Shown here: positions 15,938 through 23,607 of the stretch, piece by piece | Layout of the letters: each line of letters starts with the position of its first letter | Numbering within the stretch: position 1 is the first letter of the stretch | Source of the DNA: Pantoea rwandensis | GTDB taxonomy: Bacteria; Pseudomonadota; Gammaproteobacteria; Enterobacterales; Enterobacteriaceae | Reading direction: 5' to 3' | Assembly (NCBI RefSeq): GCF_000759475.1 | Contig: NZ_CP009454.1 | Span: 2,170,001-2,234,000, forward strand | Length of the DNA stretch: 64,000 bases | Made by a program: the position numbers and the translations under genes | The notes under the pieces: generated by a model | Databases searched by the model: none | Seen by the model: only the letters and a program-made list of their open reading frames with translations | Told to the model about the DNA's origin: nothing

Positions 15938-16529
15938 TCACTTGCCATTATCGGTATTAGTTACGGCGCAGTTGCGCATGATATTGTGCGTAATTCGTAA
16001 ATGCCTTTACAAGTCTCAAATTGTATTCTGCATGCTAAGCTATGGCCAAGAGCAACAGTTTTGGCCTTTTATCCCTCTGCATTTTAGCAAATATCCACAA
16101 TTCAACACTATTATGTCCAGGACTTGCACCATACTCTAAGCCGGGATCTTCAAACAGATTTTATCGCCAGTGCTTCCCAGTTAAAATCGTCCAAGATATT
16201 AAAGGTATAGAATGGTACGCCACGGATCACTTCTGATTTGGCGCATAACGTGTGGCTAGCGGTGCAGGGCTAAGCATCGACAAAATTGCTTACACTTGGA
16301 AAGGGACTTCGGTTTCAGCTTGCAGCAGATGCGGTGAGCAAGTTTATTACCTAATCGATCAATATTCGCATGTGATGGGTCTTTGTCTATGTCTATCTGA
16401 CACCAGATTTGACCACCAATTTTCCCCGATGCGGAGGGTAAAATAAAAGTACATCGGGAAGAGTTTTCACGCTCGCCTGTTGAATCAAAATAATGCAGAA
16501 ATTCGCAAGGATGCATGAGAACTGGAAAT
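15938..16529. other. Region without a supported gene before tRNA-Asn
   Basis: Nearly 600 bases with short unconvincing open frames on both strands, none with ribosome site, normal codon use or recognisable motif. It may hold the remains of an immunity gene for the preceding unknown protein, or island-edge debris. I see no direct repeat of the tRNA end that would mark an attachment site. Confidence 0.35.
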
Positions 16530-16605
16530 TGGCTCCTCTGACTGGACTCGAACCAGTGACATACGGATTAACAGTCCGCCGTTCTACCGACTGAACTACA
16601 GAGGA
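16530..16605 (-). tRNA. tRNA-Asn (GTT)
   Basis: The minus strand reads TCCTCTGTAGTTCAGTCGGT at the 5' end. The anticodon loop is CTGTTAA, the T arm GGTTCGAGTCC, and the 3' end is GAGGAGCCA with encoded CCA. All four arms pair, and the acceptor stem TCCTCTG/CAGAGGA is perfect. Length is 76 bases. The anticodon GTT reads asparagine codons. tRNA-Asn genes are frequent island integration sites, and here it borders the T6SS effector region. Confidence 0.97.
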
Positions 16606-17112
16606 ATCGTGTGAACGAGGCGCATATTAGCGATGCCGATCCCTGTTGTCAAAGCCCTATCGCACACTTCTGGTTTAAGTGCGCGTAAAAGCAGCGGAAT
16701 GCTGTTTTTCTGCCTTGAACGTTCAGATTTCAAACTGCCAGCAAGATCTCACTTTAAGCGCATTTCCTTTGAGATGTTAGATGCATGTCAAAGTTTTGTT
16801 ATTTGCCGATTTTAAAACAATCATTTCAGTGCTTTTATGATGAAAATTTCAAATGCTGATCGGATGAAACAAATGAACTGCTTATCATCACGGGTGAAAT
16901 CAGTTTTGGCGTCTGAAACAGCATTTTGAAAATAACCTTTTGATAAGTAGATAGTTGCAGGAAAGAGCAGTACCGAAACGATAGCGTTAGACCAGAAGCC
17001 TTACCTCTACAACCAGATAAATAACGCCAGTGCCGTTGAGTGAATGTAAAAAATATTTTTCATTCGTCGTATCAGCCCAACTGAGCATGTTAACGAATAA
17101 GAAGGGTTACCT
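16606..17112. promoter_or_regulatory. Upstream region of sugar ABC operon with TGAAA/TTTCA cluster
   Basis: No supported gene. Between 16823 and 16931 there are seven TGAAA or TTTCA pentamers, including the palindrome TGAAAATTTCA at 16841-16851 and TGAAA at 16864, 16895, 16914 and 16927. Such clustering suggests binding sites for a regulator of the transporter downstream. The start codon at 17113 is preceded by AGAAGGGT, a good ribosome site. No clear -10/-35 pair is assigned. Confidence 0.4.
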
Positions 17113-18036
17113 ATGAAATTCAAAAAAGCGTTAGTGACTTCCCTGTTAGCTTGCATGTTACCTGCCGCTGTTATGGCAAAAGACCTTCAGGTAGGCGTCT
17201 CTATGGCGCTGTTTGACGATAACTTCCTTACCATTCTGCGCACCGCGATGCAGAAAGAGATGACCAAAGATGGTGTTCAAGGTCAGGTCGAGGATGCGAA
17301 AGGCGACGTTTCCCAGCAGCTGCAACAAATTCAGAACTTCATCGGTCAGGGCGTTGACGCCATCATCGTTAACCCGGTGGATACCAATGCGGTTAAACCG
17401 CTGATGGATGCGGCTTCTAAAGCGGGTGTGCCACTGATCTTCGTTAACCGCAAACCGGCAGGTGAATTGACCGACAAAATGGCTTACGTCGGCTCTGACT
17501 CCGAGCTGGCGGGCCGTCTGCAAATGGAAGCGCTGGCAAAAGCGATGAACGGTAAAGGCAACGTCGCCATTTTGATGGGCGATCTGGCTAACGAATCCAC
17601 CCGTGACCGCACCAAAGGTGTTGAAGCGGTAGTGGCTAAATACCCGGGCATCAAAGTGGTTCAGAAACAGACCGCGAAATTCACCCGTAACGACGCGGTG
17701 GACGTCGTGAGTAACTGGATGACCGCAGGCGATGACATTCAGGCGATTGCGTCTAACAACGATGAAATGGCGATCGGTGCGCTGCAGGCGCTGGGCAAAA
17801 ACCCGAACCACATCCTGATTGCGGGCGTGGATGGTACGCCGGATGCGTTGCAGATGCTGAAGAACGGCAAGATGGTCGCCACTGTATTCCAGGATGCTAA
17901 AGGTCAGGGTGAAGGCGCCGTACAGGCTGCTGTGAAACTGGCGAAAGGCGAGAAATTGGAGAAGGTGATTAACATTCCTTATCAGCTGATCACTAAAGAC
18001 AACATGGCGCAGTTCGAATCTCGTAACCAGAAATAA
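17113..18036 (+). CDS. Sugar ABC transporter periplasmic binding protein (RbsB-like)
   Basis: A 307-residue type-I periplasmic binding protein. A Sec signal peptide (KKALVTSLLACMLPAAVMA) is cleaved before KDLQVGVSM. Family marks are DAIIVNPVDTNAVKPLMDAA in the first lobe, VPLIFVNRKP, NVAILMGDLANEST, and ASNNDEMAIGALQAL in the second lobe, with GVDGTPDALQ in the hinge region. It binds a monosaccharide or cyclitol in the periplasm and delivers it to the ATPase and permease encoded next. The ligand cannot be fixed from sequence; ribose, galactose, or myo-inositol are the main candidates. It is the first gene of a three-gene operon (gap to the ATPase 32 bp). Confidence 0.88.
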   Translation: MKFKKALVTSLLACMLPAAVMAKDLQVGVSMALFDDNFLTILRTAMQKEMTKDGVQGQVEDAKGDVSQQLQQIQNFIGQGVDAIIVNPVDTNAVKPLMDAASKAGVPLIFVNRKPAGELTDKMAYVGSDSELAGRLQMEALAKAMNGKGNVAILMGDLANESTRDRTKGVEAVVAKYPGIKVVQKQTAKFTRNDAVDVVSNWMTAGDDIQAIASNNDEMAIGALQALGKNPNHILIAGVDGTPDALQMLKNGKMVATVFQDAKGQGEGAVQAAVKLAKGEKLEKVINIPYQLITKDNMAQFESRNQK

Positions 18037-18068
18037 TCGTTCCCGACTCAGCCGTACGGAGGTGATGT

Positions 18069-19553
18069 ATGACCGCTTTTGCGCTTGAAGCCGAAGGCAT
18101 CAGCAAGTTCTTCCCCGGAGTGAAGGCACTCGACAATGTCTCACTACGCATTAAACCGGGGTCGGTACATGCCCTGATGGGTGAAAATGGCGCGGGCAAA
18201 TCCACTTTAATGAAATGCCTTATCGGGATGTATCGTCCCGATAAGGGCACCATTCGCATTAAAGGGGAGCCGGTGCAGTTTCAGGACACCATGGATGCGC
18301 TGCGTTCTGGCATTTCCATGATCCACCAGGAACTGAATCTGGTGCCTTACATGACTGTGGCTGAGAACATCTGGCTCGGTCGCGAACCGATGAAGTACGG
18401 CTTTGTTGACCACGCGTTGCTGAACAAGCAAACGCAGGAATTACTCAACAAACTTAATATCCGTTTAAAAGCCGATCGTATGGTTGGCGAGCTGAGTATC
18501 GCTGCTCAGCAGATGGTGGAAATTGCCAAAGCGGTGTCGTGGAACTCCGACATTGTGATTATGGACGAACCGACCTCGGCACTGACGGAAACCGAAGTGG
18601 CGCATCTCTTCACCATTATCCGCGACCTGCGTGCACAGGGTAAAGCCATCATCTATATCAGCCACAAGATGGATGAAATCTTTACCATCACCGATGAGAT
18701 CAGCATCTTCCGTGACGGAACATGGGTGGGCAGCAACAGCACCTCTGAATTTACTCGTCAGTCATTAATTACCCAGATGGTGGGCCGTGAACTGACGCAG
18801 CTGTTCCCGAAATTCAATGGTGAGATCGGTGAAGAAGTGCTGACGGTGCGCAACCTCACCTGTAAAGACCGTTTCACCGATATCAACTTCACGGTACGCA
18901 AGGGTGAAATCCTCGGCGTTGCCGGCCTGGTCGGAGCGGGTCGCAGTGAGGTAATGGAAAGTTTGTTCGGTATGGAAAGCTTCGACAGCGGTGAAGTGCT
19001 GATCGATGGCGTACCGGTCAAAATTGATTCGCCTTCCACGGCGATAGAGAAGGGCATGGCGTTCCTGACCGAGGACCGTAAAAAGTCCGGCTTATTCCTG
19101 GTGTTGTCGGTGATGGAGAACATGAGCATCGTCAACATGCCGGATTATGTCAGTAAAGCCGGTTTCGTTAGCCACATGAAGATGGCGCAGGACTGCATGG
19201 AGCAGATCCGCAAGCTCAATATTAAAACGCCGACCATGGATCAGATCATCAACAACCTCAGTGGCGGTAATCAGCAGAAGGTGTTGATTGCGCGCTGGCT
19301 GCTGGCGCAACCTAAGATTCTGATCCTCGATGAACCGACGCGCGGTATTGACGTCGGGGCAAAAGCCGAGATTTACCGCTTAATCAGCGAACTGGCGAAC
19401 CGTGGCGTGGCCATCATTATGGTCTCGTCTGAGTTGCCGGAAATTCTGGGCATGAGCGACCGCGTGATGGTTATGCACGGCGGACGTATAACTGGCATCC
19501 TCGATAAAGAAGAGGCCAATCAGGAAACCATTTTGTCGTTGGCATCCGAGTGA
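18069..19553 (+). CDS. Sugar ABC transporter ATP-binding protein (RbsA/MglA-like)
   Basis: A 494-residue tandem ABC ATPase of the carbohydrate uptake CUT2 class. The N-terminal half has Walker [10 protein letters not shown] (about 37-45), a signature-like LSIAAQQMVEIAKA and Walker B IVIMDEPTSAL. The C-terminal half has the usual degenerate Walker A (GLVGAGRSE), signature LSGGNQQK and DEPTRGIDVGAKAEIY. This asymmetry is normal in RbsA/MglA proteins. It powers the permease encoded next. GGAGGTGATGT gives a strong ribosome site. It is a neighbour of a RbsB-like binding protein and RbsC-like permease, hence a complete importer. Confidence 0.93.
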   Translation: MTAFALEAEGISKFFPGVKALDNVSLRIKPGSVHALMGENGAGKSTLMKCLIGMYRPDKGTIRIKGEPVQFQDTMDALRSGISMIHQELNLVPYMTVAENIWLGREPMKYGFVDHALLNKQTQELLNKLNIRLKADRMVGELSIAAQQMVEIAKAVSWNSDIVIMDEPTSALTETEVAHLFTIIRDLRAQGKAIIYISHKMDEIFTITDEISIFRDGTWVGSNSTSEFTRQSLITQMVGRELTQLFPKFNGEIGEEVLTVRNLTCKDRFTDINFTVRKGEILGVAGLVGAGRSEVMESLFGMESFDSGEVLIDGVPVKIDSPSTAIEKGMAFLTEDRKKSGLFLVLSVMENMSIVNMPDYVSKAGFVSHMKMAQDCMEQIRKLNIKTPTMDQIINNLSGGNQQKVLIARWLLAQPKILILDEPTRGIDVGAKAEIYRLISELANRGVAIIMVSSELPEILGMSDRVMVMHGGRITGILDKEEANQETILSLASE

Positions 19554-19567
19554 GGCGCGAGACATCT

Positions 19568-20599
19568 ATGAGCAACGTAAAAATTACGGCCCCGCAGGCC
19601 GCGGAATCGACATCCTTCTTTGGCAATCTGCGCCATAAGCTGCCGAAAGATACCGGCATCTTTGTGGTGATGTTAGGTATTGCCCTAATCTTTGAAATTG
19701 CAGGCTGGTACGTACGTGACCAATCTTTCCTGCTCAACACCAACCGTCTGGTTTTAATTGTGTTACAGGTGGCGATCATCGGCATTATCGCGGTGGGTGT
19801 GACGCAAGTCATCATCACCACGGGGATTGACCTGTCGTCTGGTTCGGTGATTGCACTGACCGCGGTGGTGGCGGCCAGCCTGGCACAAACCTCTGACAGC
19901 CTGACACCGATGTATCCTTCTCTGGTGAACCTGCCCGCAGTCATTCCGATTGTGGCGGGGATCGGCGTAGGTCTGCTGTGCGGGGTAATGAACGGTTTCC
20001 TGATTACCAAAACCGGTATCCCGCCTTTTATCGCGACACTGGGCATGATGGTGTCGGCGCGTGGTCTGGCGCAGTACTACACGCAAGGTAACCCGATCAG
20101 CTTCCTGTCAGATGGCTTTACCTCCATCGGCCAGGGTGCAATGCCGGTGATTATCTTCCTGGTGGTGGCCTTCCTGTTCCATATCGCTCTGAAGCATACG
20201 CGTTACGGTAAGTATGTGTATGCCATTGGCGGCAACATGACCTCGGCCAAAGTGTCAGGGATTAACGTCAATAAATACCTGATCATCGTCTATACCATTG
20301 CCGGTGCGCTCTCTGGTCTGGCGGGTGTGGTGCTGGCGGCGCGCGTCAGTAGCGGCCAGTCAAGTATGGGTATGGCGTACGAGCTGGATGCGATTGCCGC
20401 AGCCGTTATCGGCGGTAGCAGCCTGATGGGCGGCGTGGGCCGTATTACCGGCACGCTGATTGGTGCGGTGATTCTGGGTCTGATTAAGAGTGGATTCACC
20501 TTCGTCGGTGTGGATGCTTACGTGCAGGACATCATTAAAGGCATCATTATCGTTGCCGCAGTCTCCATCGATATGCATCGCAACCGCAAAAAACGCTGA
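19568..20599 (+). CDS. Sugar ABC transporter permease (RbsC/MglC-like)
   Basis: A 343-residue inner membrane permease starting MSNVKITAPQ. It has 8-10 hydrophobic helices and family marks TTGIDLSSGSVIALT, NGFLITKTGIPPFIATLG, YAIGGNMTSAKVSGIN (the EAA-like cytoplasmic loop) and AAAVIGGSSLMGGVGRITGT. It forms the pore for the sugar carried by the upstream binding protein. A GTG at 19550 would extend it by six residues but overlaps the ATPase stop and lacks a ribosome site; ATG at 19568 after GAGGCGCGAG is preferred. It ends the operon, followed by a repeat element. Confidence 0.92.
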   Translation: MSNVKITAPQAAESTSFFGNLRHKLPKDTGIFVVMLGIALIFEIAGWYVRDQSFLLNTNRLVLIVLQVAIIGIIAVGVTQVIITTGIDLSSGSVIALTAVVAASLAQTSDSLTPMYPSLVNLPAVIPIVAGIGVGLLCGVMNGFLITKTGIPPFIATLGMMVSARGLAQYYTQGNPISFLSDGFTSIGQGAMPVIIFLVVAFLFHIALKHTRYGKYVYAIGGNMTSAKVSGINVNKYLIIVYTIAGALSGLAGVVLAARVSSGQSSMGMAYELDAIAAAVIGGSSLMGGVGRITGTLIGAVILGLIKSGFTFVGVDAYVQDIIKGIIIVAAVSIDMHRNRKKR

Positions 20600-20611
20600 T
20601 ACGCGTCGTCC

Positions 20612-20710
20612 TTCGCGCTGTAACTGCGTTGGCTACGCTTGTTCACCCCGGTCACATAGTGGCCTATGCTCCCGGGGATGAACAATCTTGCCGCCTTGTT
20701 ACAGCGCGAA
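20612..20710. repeat. 99-bp inverted-repeat element
   Basis: Perfect 13-bp arms, TTCGCGCTGTAAC at 20612-20624 and its complement at 20698-20710. Further in, TTGTTCA.CCCCGG pairs with CCGGGG.TGAACAA, so the whole element can fold into one long hairpin. A half copy (TTACAGCGCGAATGA) lies at 20817-20831. This looks like a non-coding miniature repeat of the genome and may act as a transcript-end or mRNA-stabilising structure after the sugar transporter operon. Confidence 0.7.
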
Positions 20711-21050
20711 TGACTTAGCGTATCTGCTTTTTTTGGAGTGGGTTGCACAACAATTCATTTTTACGTTCATCTCCATCCGTTATCTGTATATCCCATGCTG
20801 AACGGCCTTTTCAGTTTTACAGCGCGAATGAGTGAACATATCGCCTTGAGCGTGCTGGAATCAAAACTCCGCTTCTTGAGTTCTGTCACGCTTTAGCTGC
20901 CTTGCCTCACAATAAGTTTTCCCACTGGTTGATCCTGTTCCTTTCCCCGCGTTTGCTTTCGTTCTGACCGTTTTTGGTCACTTTCTGCGACTTCTGCACC
21001 ACTACAACGCTTTGGGTCATCACTTTTTTGCACATCTGCCACGCAATTTA
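20711..21050. other. Intergenic sequence before nac control region
   Basis: There is no gene. A half copy of the inverted repeat is at 20817-20831 and an isolated NtrC-like half site TGCACCA at 20995-21001. The rest shows nothing I recognise. Confidence 0.35.
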
Positions 21051-21067
21051 CGCACCATGGTGGTGCA
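21051..21067 (+). promoter_or_regulatory. Putative NtrC binding site upstream of nac
   Basis: CGCACCATGGTGGTGCA matches the NtrC consensus TGCACCA-N3-TGGTGCA in 13 of 14 defined positions. It lies about 130-145 bp before the sigma-54 promoter, in the normal range for an enhancer site. Confidence 0.7.
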
Positions 21068-21196
21068 TTCTGATTCGTTTTTAATCACTCTGCGTCATGC
21101 GCTCAGCTTATTAACTCTTAAGAGGTAATCAGAAAGGCTTATTTTCCGTGCCGTTAGGAATATTCTGGCACTGCTTTTTCACGCTTCGAATAAACC

Positions 21197-21212
21197 TGGC
21201 CTGCATATTGCA
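21197..21212 (+). promoter_or_regulatory. Sigma-54 promoter of nac
   Basis: TGGCCTGCATATTGCA has the invariant GG and GC of the -24/-12 promoter 10 bases apart (consensus TGGCAC-N5-TTGCA). Transcription should start near 21224, 55 bases before the nac ATG. nac is known to be sigma-54/NtrC dependent in enteric bacteria, which supports the assignment. Confidence 0.75.
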
Positions 21213-21279
21213 ACTTCATGAACACAAGCCAGCAGGCTGAGACACCCAAACGGGTTATTCGGGGATTGACGGAGGCAAT

Positions 21280-22197
21280 ATGAATTTAAGACGACTGAAG
21301 TACTTTGTAAAAATCGTCGATATCGGCAGCCTGACTCAGGCAGCAGAAGTGCTGCACATCGCGCAGCCTGCGCTTAGCCAGCAAGTTGCGACGCTGGAAA
21401 ACGAACTCGATCAGCAGTTGCTGATTCGCACCAAACGTGGCGTAACGCCAACCGAGGCGGGCAAAATTCTTTATGCTCATGCTCGTACTATTCTGCGCCA
21501 GTGCGAACAGGCGCAAACGGCCGTCATCAACGCGGGCCAGGCGTTAAATGGCCAGGTATCAATTGGTCTGGCACCGGGCACCGCCGCTTCATCGCTGACG
21601 ATGCCGCTGTTGCAAACGGTGCGTGAACAATTCCCGGATGTACTGGTGTATCTGCATGAGAACAGCGGCACCTCTTTAAATGAAAAAGTGATGAACGGCC
21701 AGTTGGATATGGCGGTGCTGTATGACCGTGCTCCGACAGCCGGCATTAATAGCATTCCATTAATGAAAGAAGAGTTGTATCTGTTCGGCGCGACCGCATG
21801 CCCGGGCGCTACCGTTGATCTCGCCGACGTGGCGCAGATGAATCTGTTCTTGCCGCGTGATTACAGCGCGGTGCGCAAACGTGTTGATGAAGCTTTCTCT
21901 CTGCGTCGTCTGAGCGCAAAAATTATCGGTGAAATCGAGTCAATCTCAACCCTGACCGCCGCGGTTTCCAGCGGCATGGGCGTAACCGTTCTGCCGGAAT
22001 CAGCGGCTCGCGCCCTGGTGAGTTCAACTCACGCGTGGATGGCACGTATTAATAGCCCATCGCTGAATCTGCCGCTCTCGCTGAATATCTCTGCGCGCCT
22101 GCCACTGTCACCTTCCGCGCAGGCAGTGAAAAACATCCTGCTGTCACTGCTAAATAAGCCAATGACGGAAGAACGCGAGTTGATGCTGGTCGGTTAA
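21280..22197 (+). CDS. nac: Nitrogen assimilation control regulator Nac
   Basis: A 305-residue LysR-type regulator. The N-terminal winged helix (RRLKYFVKIVDIGSLTQAAE, HIAQPALSQQVATLE) and the following LLIRTKRGVTPTEAGK are nearly the known enteric Nac sequence, and the effector domain keeps APGTAASS, LHENSG and SGMGVTVLPESAAR. Nac responds to nitrogen limitation by abundance rather than a co-inducer and controls sigma-70 genes for nitrogen scavenging. The ribosome site is GGAGGC. The upstream sigma-54 promoter and NtrC site agree with its known control. The next gene is cbl, as in E. coli. Confidence 0.93.
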   Translation: MNLRRLKYFVKIVDIGSLTQAAEVLHIAQPALSQQVATLENELDQQLLIRTKRGVTPTEAGKILYAHARTILRQCEQAQTAVINAGQALNGQVSIGLAPGTAASSLTMPLLQTVREQFPDVLVYLHENSGTSLNEKVMNGQLDMAVLYDRAPTAGINSIPLMKEELYLFGATACPGATVDLADVAQMNLFLPRDYSAVRKRVDEAFSLRRLSAKIIGEIESISTLTAAVSSGMGVTVLPESAARALVSSTHAWMARINSPSLNLPLSLNISARLPLSPSAQAVKNILLSLLNKPMTEERELMLVG

Positions 22198-22206
22198 TCC
22201 CTTCTT

Positions 22207-22238
22207 CTTTACCCCAGCTATCTACGGCTGGGGTAAAG
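22207..22238. terminator. Hairpin after nac
   Basis: A perfect 12-bp inverted repeat, CTTTACCCCAGC and GCTGGGGTAAAG, with an 8-base loop, starting 10 bases after the nac stop. No long T-run follows, so it may terminate only in part or protect the 3' end. Confidence 0.6.
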
Positions 22239-22383
22239 CCTTCACGGTTAAACACCCGCAAACGCGTCGAGATATCACCCCCCTTATTACTATTCCGCAT
22301 AACACACCGTTTTTTATTATTTCCTGCAATGACACCAACTTCATAACATGGACGAAACAGGGCAGGGTACAGGAGAAAAGGGT

Positions 22384-23343
22384 GTGAATTTCCAGCAACT
22401 TAAAATTATACGTGAAGCAGCACGTTGCGAATTCAACCTGACAGAAGTGGCGAACACGCTGTTTACCTCACAATCTGGGGTCAGCCGCCATATTCGCGAT
22501 CTGGAAGATGAACTCGGCGTGGAGATCTTCATCCGTCGCGGCAAGCGACTGTTGGGCATGACGGAACCAGGCAAGGCGCTGTTAACTATTGCTGAACGCA
22601 TTCTTGATGAAGCAGGCAAAGTGCGTCGCCTGGCGGATGTGTTTACCAATGAAACCAGCGGCGTGCTGACGATTGCCACCACGCATACGCAGGCCCGCTA
22701 TAGTCTGCCGCGTGTGATCAAAGCATTCCGACAGCTCTATCCTAATGTTCGTCTTGAACTCAATCAGGGTTCGCCGCAGGAAATTGTGGCCATGCTGCTG
22801 GCGGGTGAAGCGGATATTGGTATTGCCTCCGAGCAACTGGTGAACAACAGCAGCCTCGCGGCATTCCCGTGGTTTAGCTGGCATCACTCATTGTTAGTGC
22901 CGCATGATCATGAATTGCTGCAGCATCAGCCGGTGACGCTGGCCAGTTTGAGCCGCCATCCGCTGATCACTTATCGTCAGGGGATCACCGGTCGCTCACG
23001 TGTTGACCGCGCGTTCCAGGCGGCGGGCATCAAGCCGGATATCGTGCTTAGCGCGCAGGATTCTGATGTCGTGAAAACCTATGTTGAGCTGGGTCTCGGC
23101 GTCGGCATTCTGGCTGATCAGGCATGTGACATCTATGAGGGTGAGGATTTGGTGAAAATTGACACTCATCATCTGTTTGATGCCAACACCGTCTGGCTGG
23201 GATTGAAGCGTGGCCAGCTGCAACGCAATTACGTCTGGCAGTTTCTGGAACTGTGTAATGCCAATCTGTCGCTGGAAGAGATTAAGCGTCAGGCGCTCTC
23301 TTATGAAACGGAGTCTGAACCCGCTATCGATTTCCAGATTTAA
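22384..23343 (+). CDS. cbl: LysR-type regulator Cbl (CysB-like)
   Basis: A 319-residue LysR-family regulator close to Cbl/CysB: MNFQQLKIIREAARCEFNLT at the start, FTSQSGVSRHIRDLEDELG in the DNA-binding helix, and TTHTQARYSLP, the CysB/Cbl effector-domain signature. Cbl activates genes for sulfonate and organosulfur use (ssu, tau) during sulfate starvation. The start is GTG at 22384, placed 8 bases after AGGAG; an upstream ATG at 22348 has no ribosome site. The order nac-cbl is the same as in E. coli. The C-terminal tail (SYETESEPAIDFQI) is a family extension. Confidence 0.9.
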   Translation: MNFQQLKIIREAARCEFNLTEVANTLFTSQSGVSRHIRDLEDELGVEIFIRRGKRLLGMTEPGKALLTIAERILDEAGKVRRLADVFTNETSGVLTIATTHTQARYSLPRVIKAFRQLYPNVRLELNQGSPQEIVAMLLAGEADIGIASEQLVNNSSLAAFPWFSWHHSLLVPHDHELLQHQPVTLASLSRHPLITYRQGITGRSRVDRAFQAAGIKPDIVLSAQDSDVVKTYVELGLGVGILADQACDIYEGEDLVKIDTHHLFDANTVWLGLKRGQLQRNYVWQFLELCNANLSLEEIKRQALSYETESEPAIDFQI

Positions 23344-23385
23344 GCCACAGGTCGCCATGAAGGGTGACCCAACATTCCCCGTAGG

Positions 23386-23486
23386 GTGCGCATTCATGCG
23401 CACCTGGCCACAAACCTCACCGTAAACGACGACGCATTCATGCGCACCTGGCCACAAATCGCACCGTAATTGATGACGCATTCGGT
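23386..23486. repeat. 44-bp tandem repeat with palindromic GTGCGCAT..ATGCGCAC core
   Basis: GCATTC recurs at 23390, 23434 and 23478, exactly 44 bases apart. The first two units share GCATTCATGCGCACCTGGCC and then ACAAA and CACCGTAA; the third breaks off after GCATTCGGTGC. The core GTGCGCAT-TC-ATGCGCAC is a perfect palindrome. Related cores occur at 28963-28980 and 29041-29053. Confidence 0.65.
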
Positions 23487-23515
23487 GCAGCATAAAATTT
23501 CTTTTGTCGCCTTAA
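23487..23515 (+). promoter_or_regulatory. Shared upstream motif of gabD
   Basis: GCAGCATAAAATTTCTT occurs here 121 bases before the gabD ATG and again at 39588-39604, 122 bases before the GNAT-hyuAB start. It is followed in both by a variant of GCC.TAAA. Equal spacing suggests a shared promoter or operator. The regulator is unknown. Confidence 0.5.
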
Positions 23516-23607
23516 AACGCATCCCAGCCCAGTTTCCACCCCGTAGAAAAACATCCTGCACTGCTGCGCCACGTTACAGTGAAATGAACAGGATAAAGGG
23601 GATGAAA

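Noticed and set aside
15909..16139. Short open frame after the hcp-linked gene as an immunity protein
   Set aside because: It overlaps the preceding gene out of frame, has no ribosome site, and its composition does not resemble an immunity or membrane protein clearly enough.
21161..21177. TGGCACTGCTTTTTCA as the nac sigma-54 promoter
   Set aside because: The -12 element lacks the GC dinucleotide; TGGCCTGCATATTGCA 25 bases downstream has both invariant pairs at the right spacing.
23386..23486. CRISPR array
   Set aside because: The 44-bp units are head-to-tail with near identical content and no unique spacers; there are no cas genes.
23470..23607. N-terminal extension of gabD from 23470
   Set aside because: It runs through the shared upstream motif and has no ribosome site, while ATG 23608 has AAGGGG at correct distance and matches GabD length.
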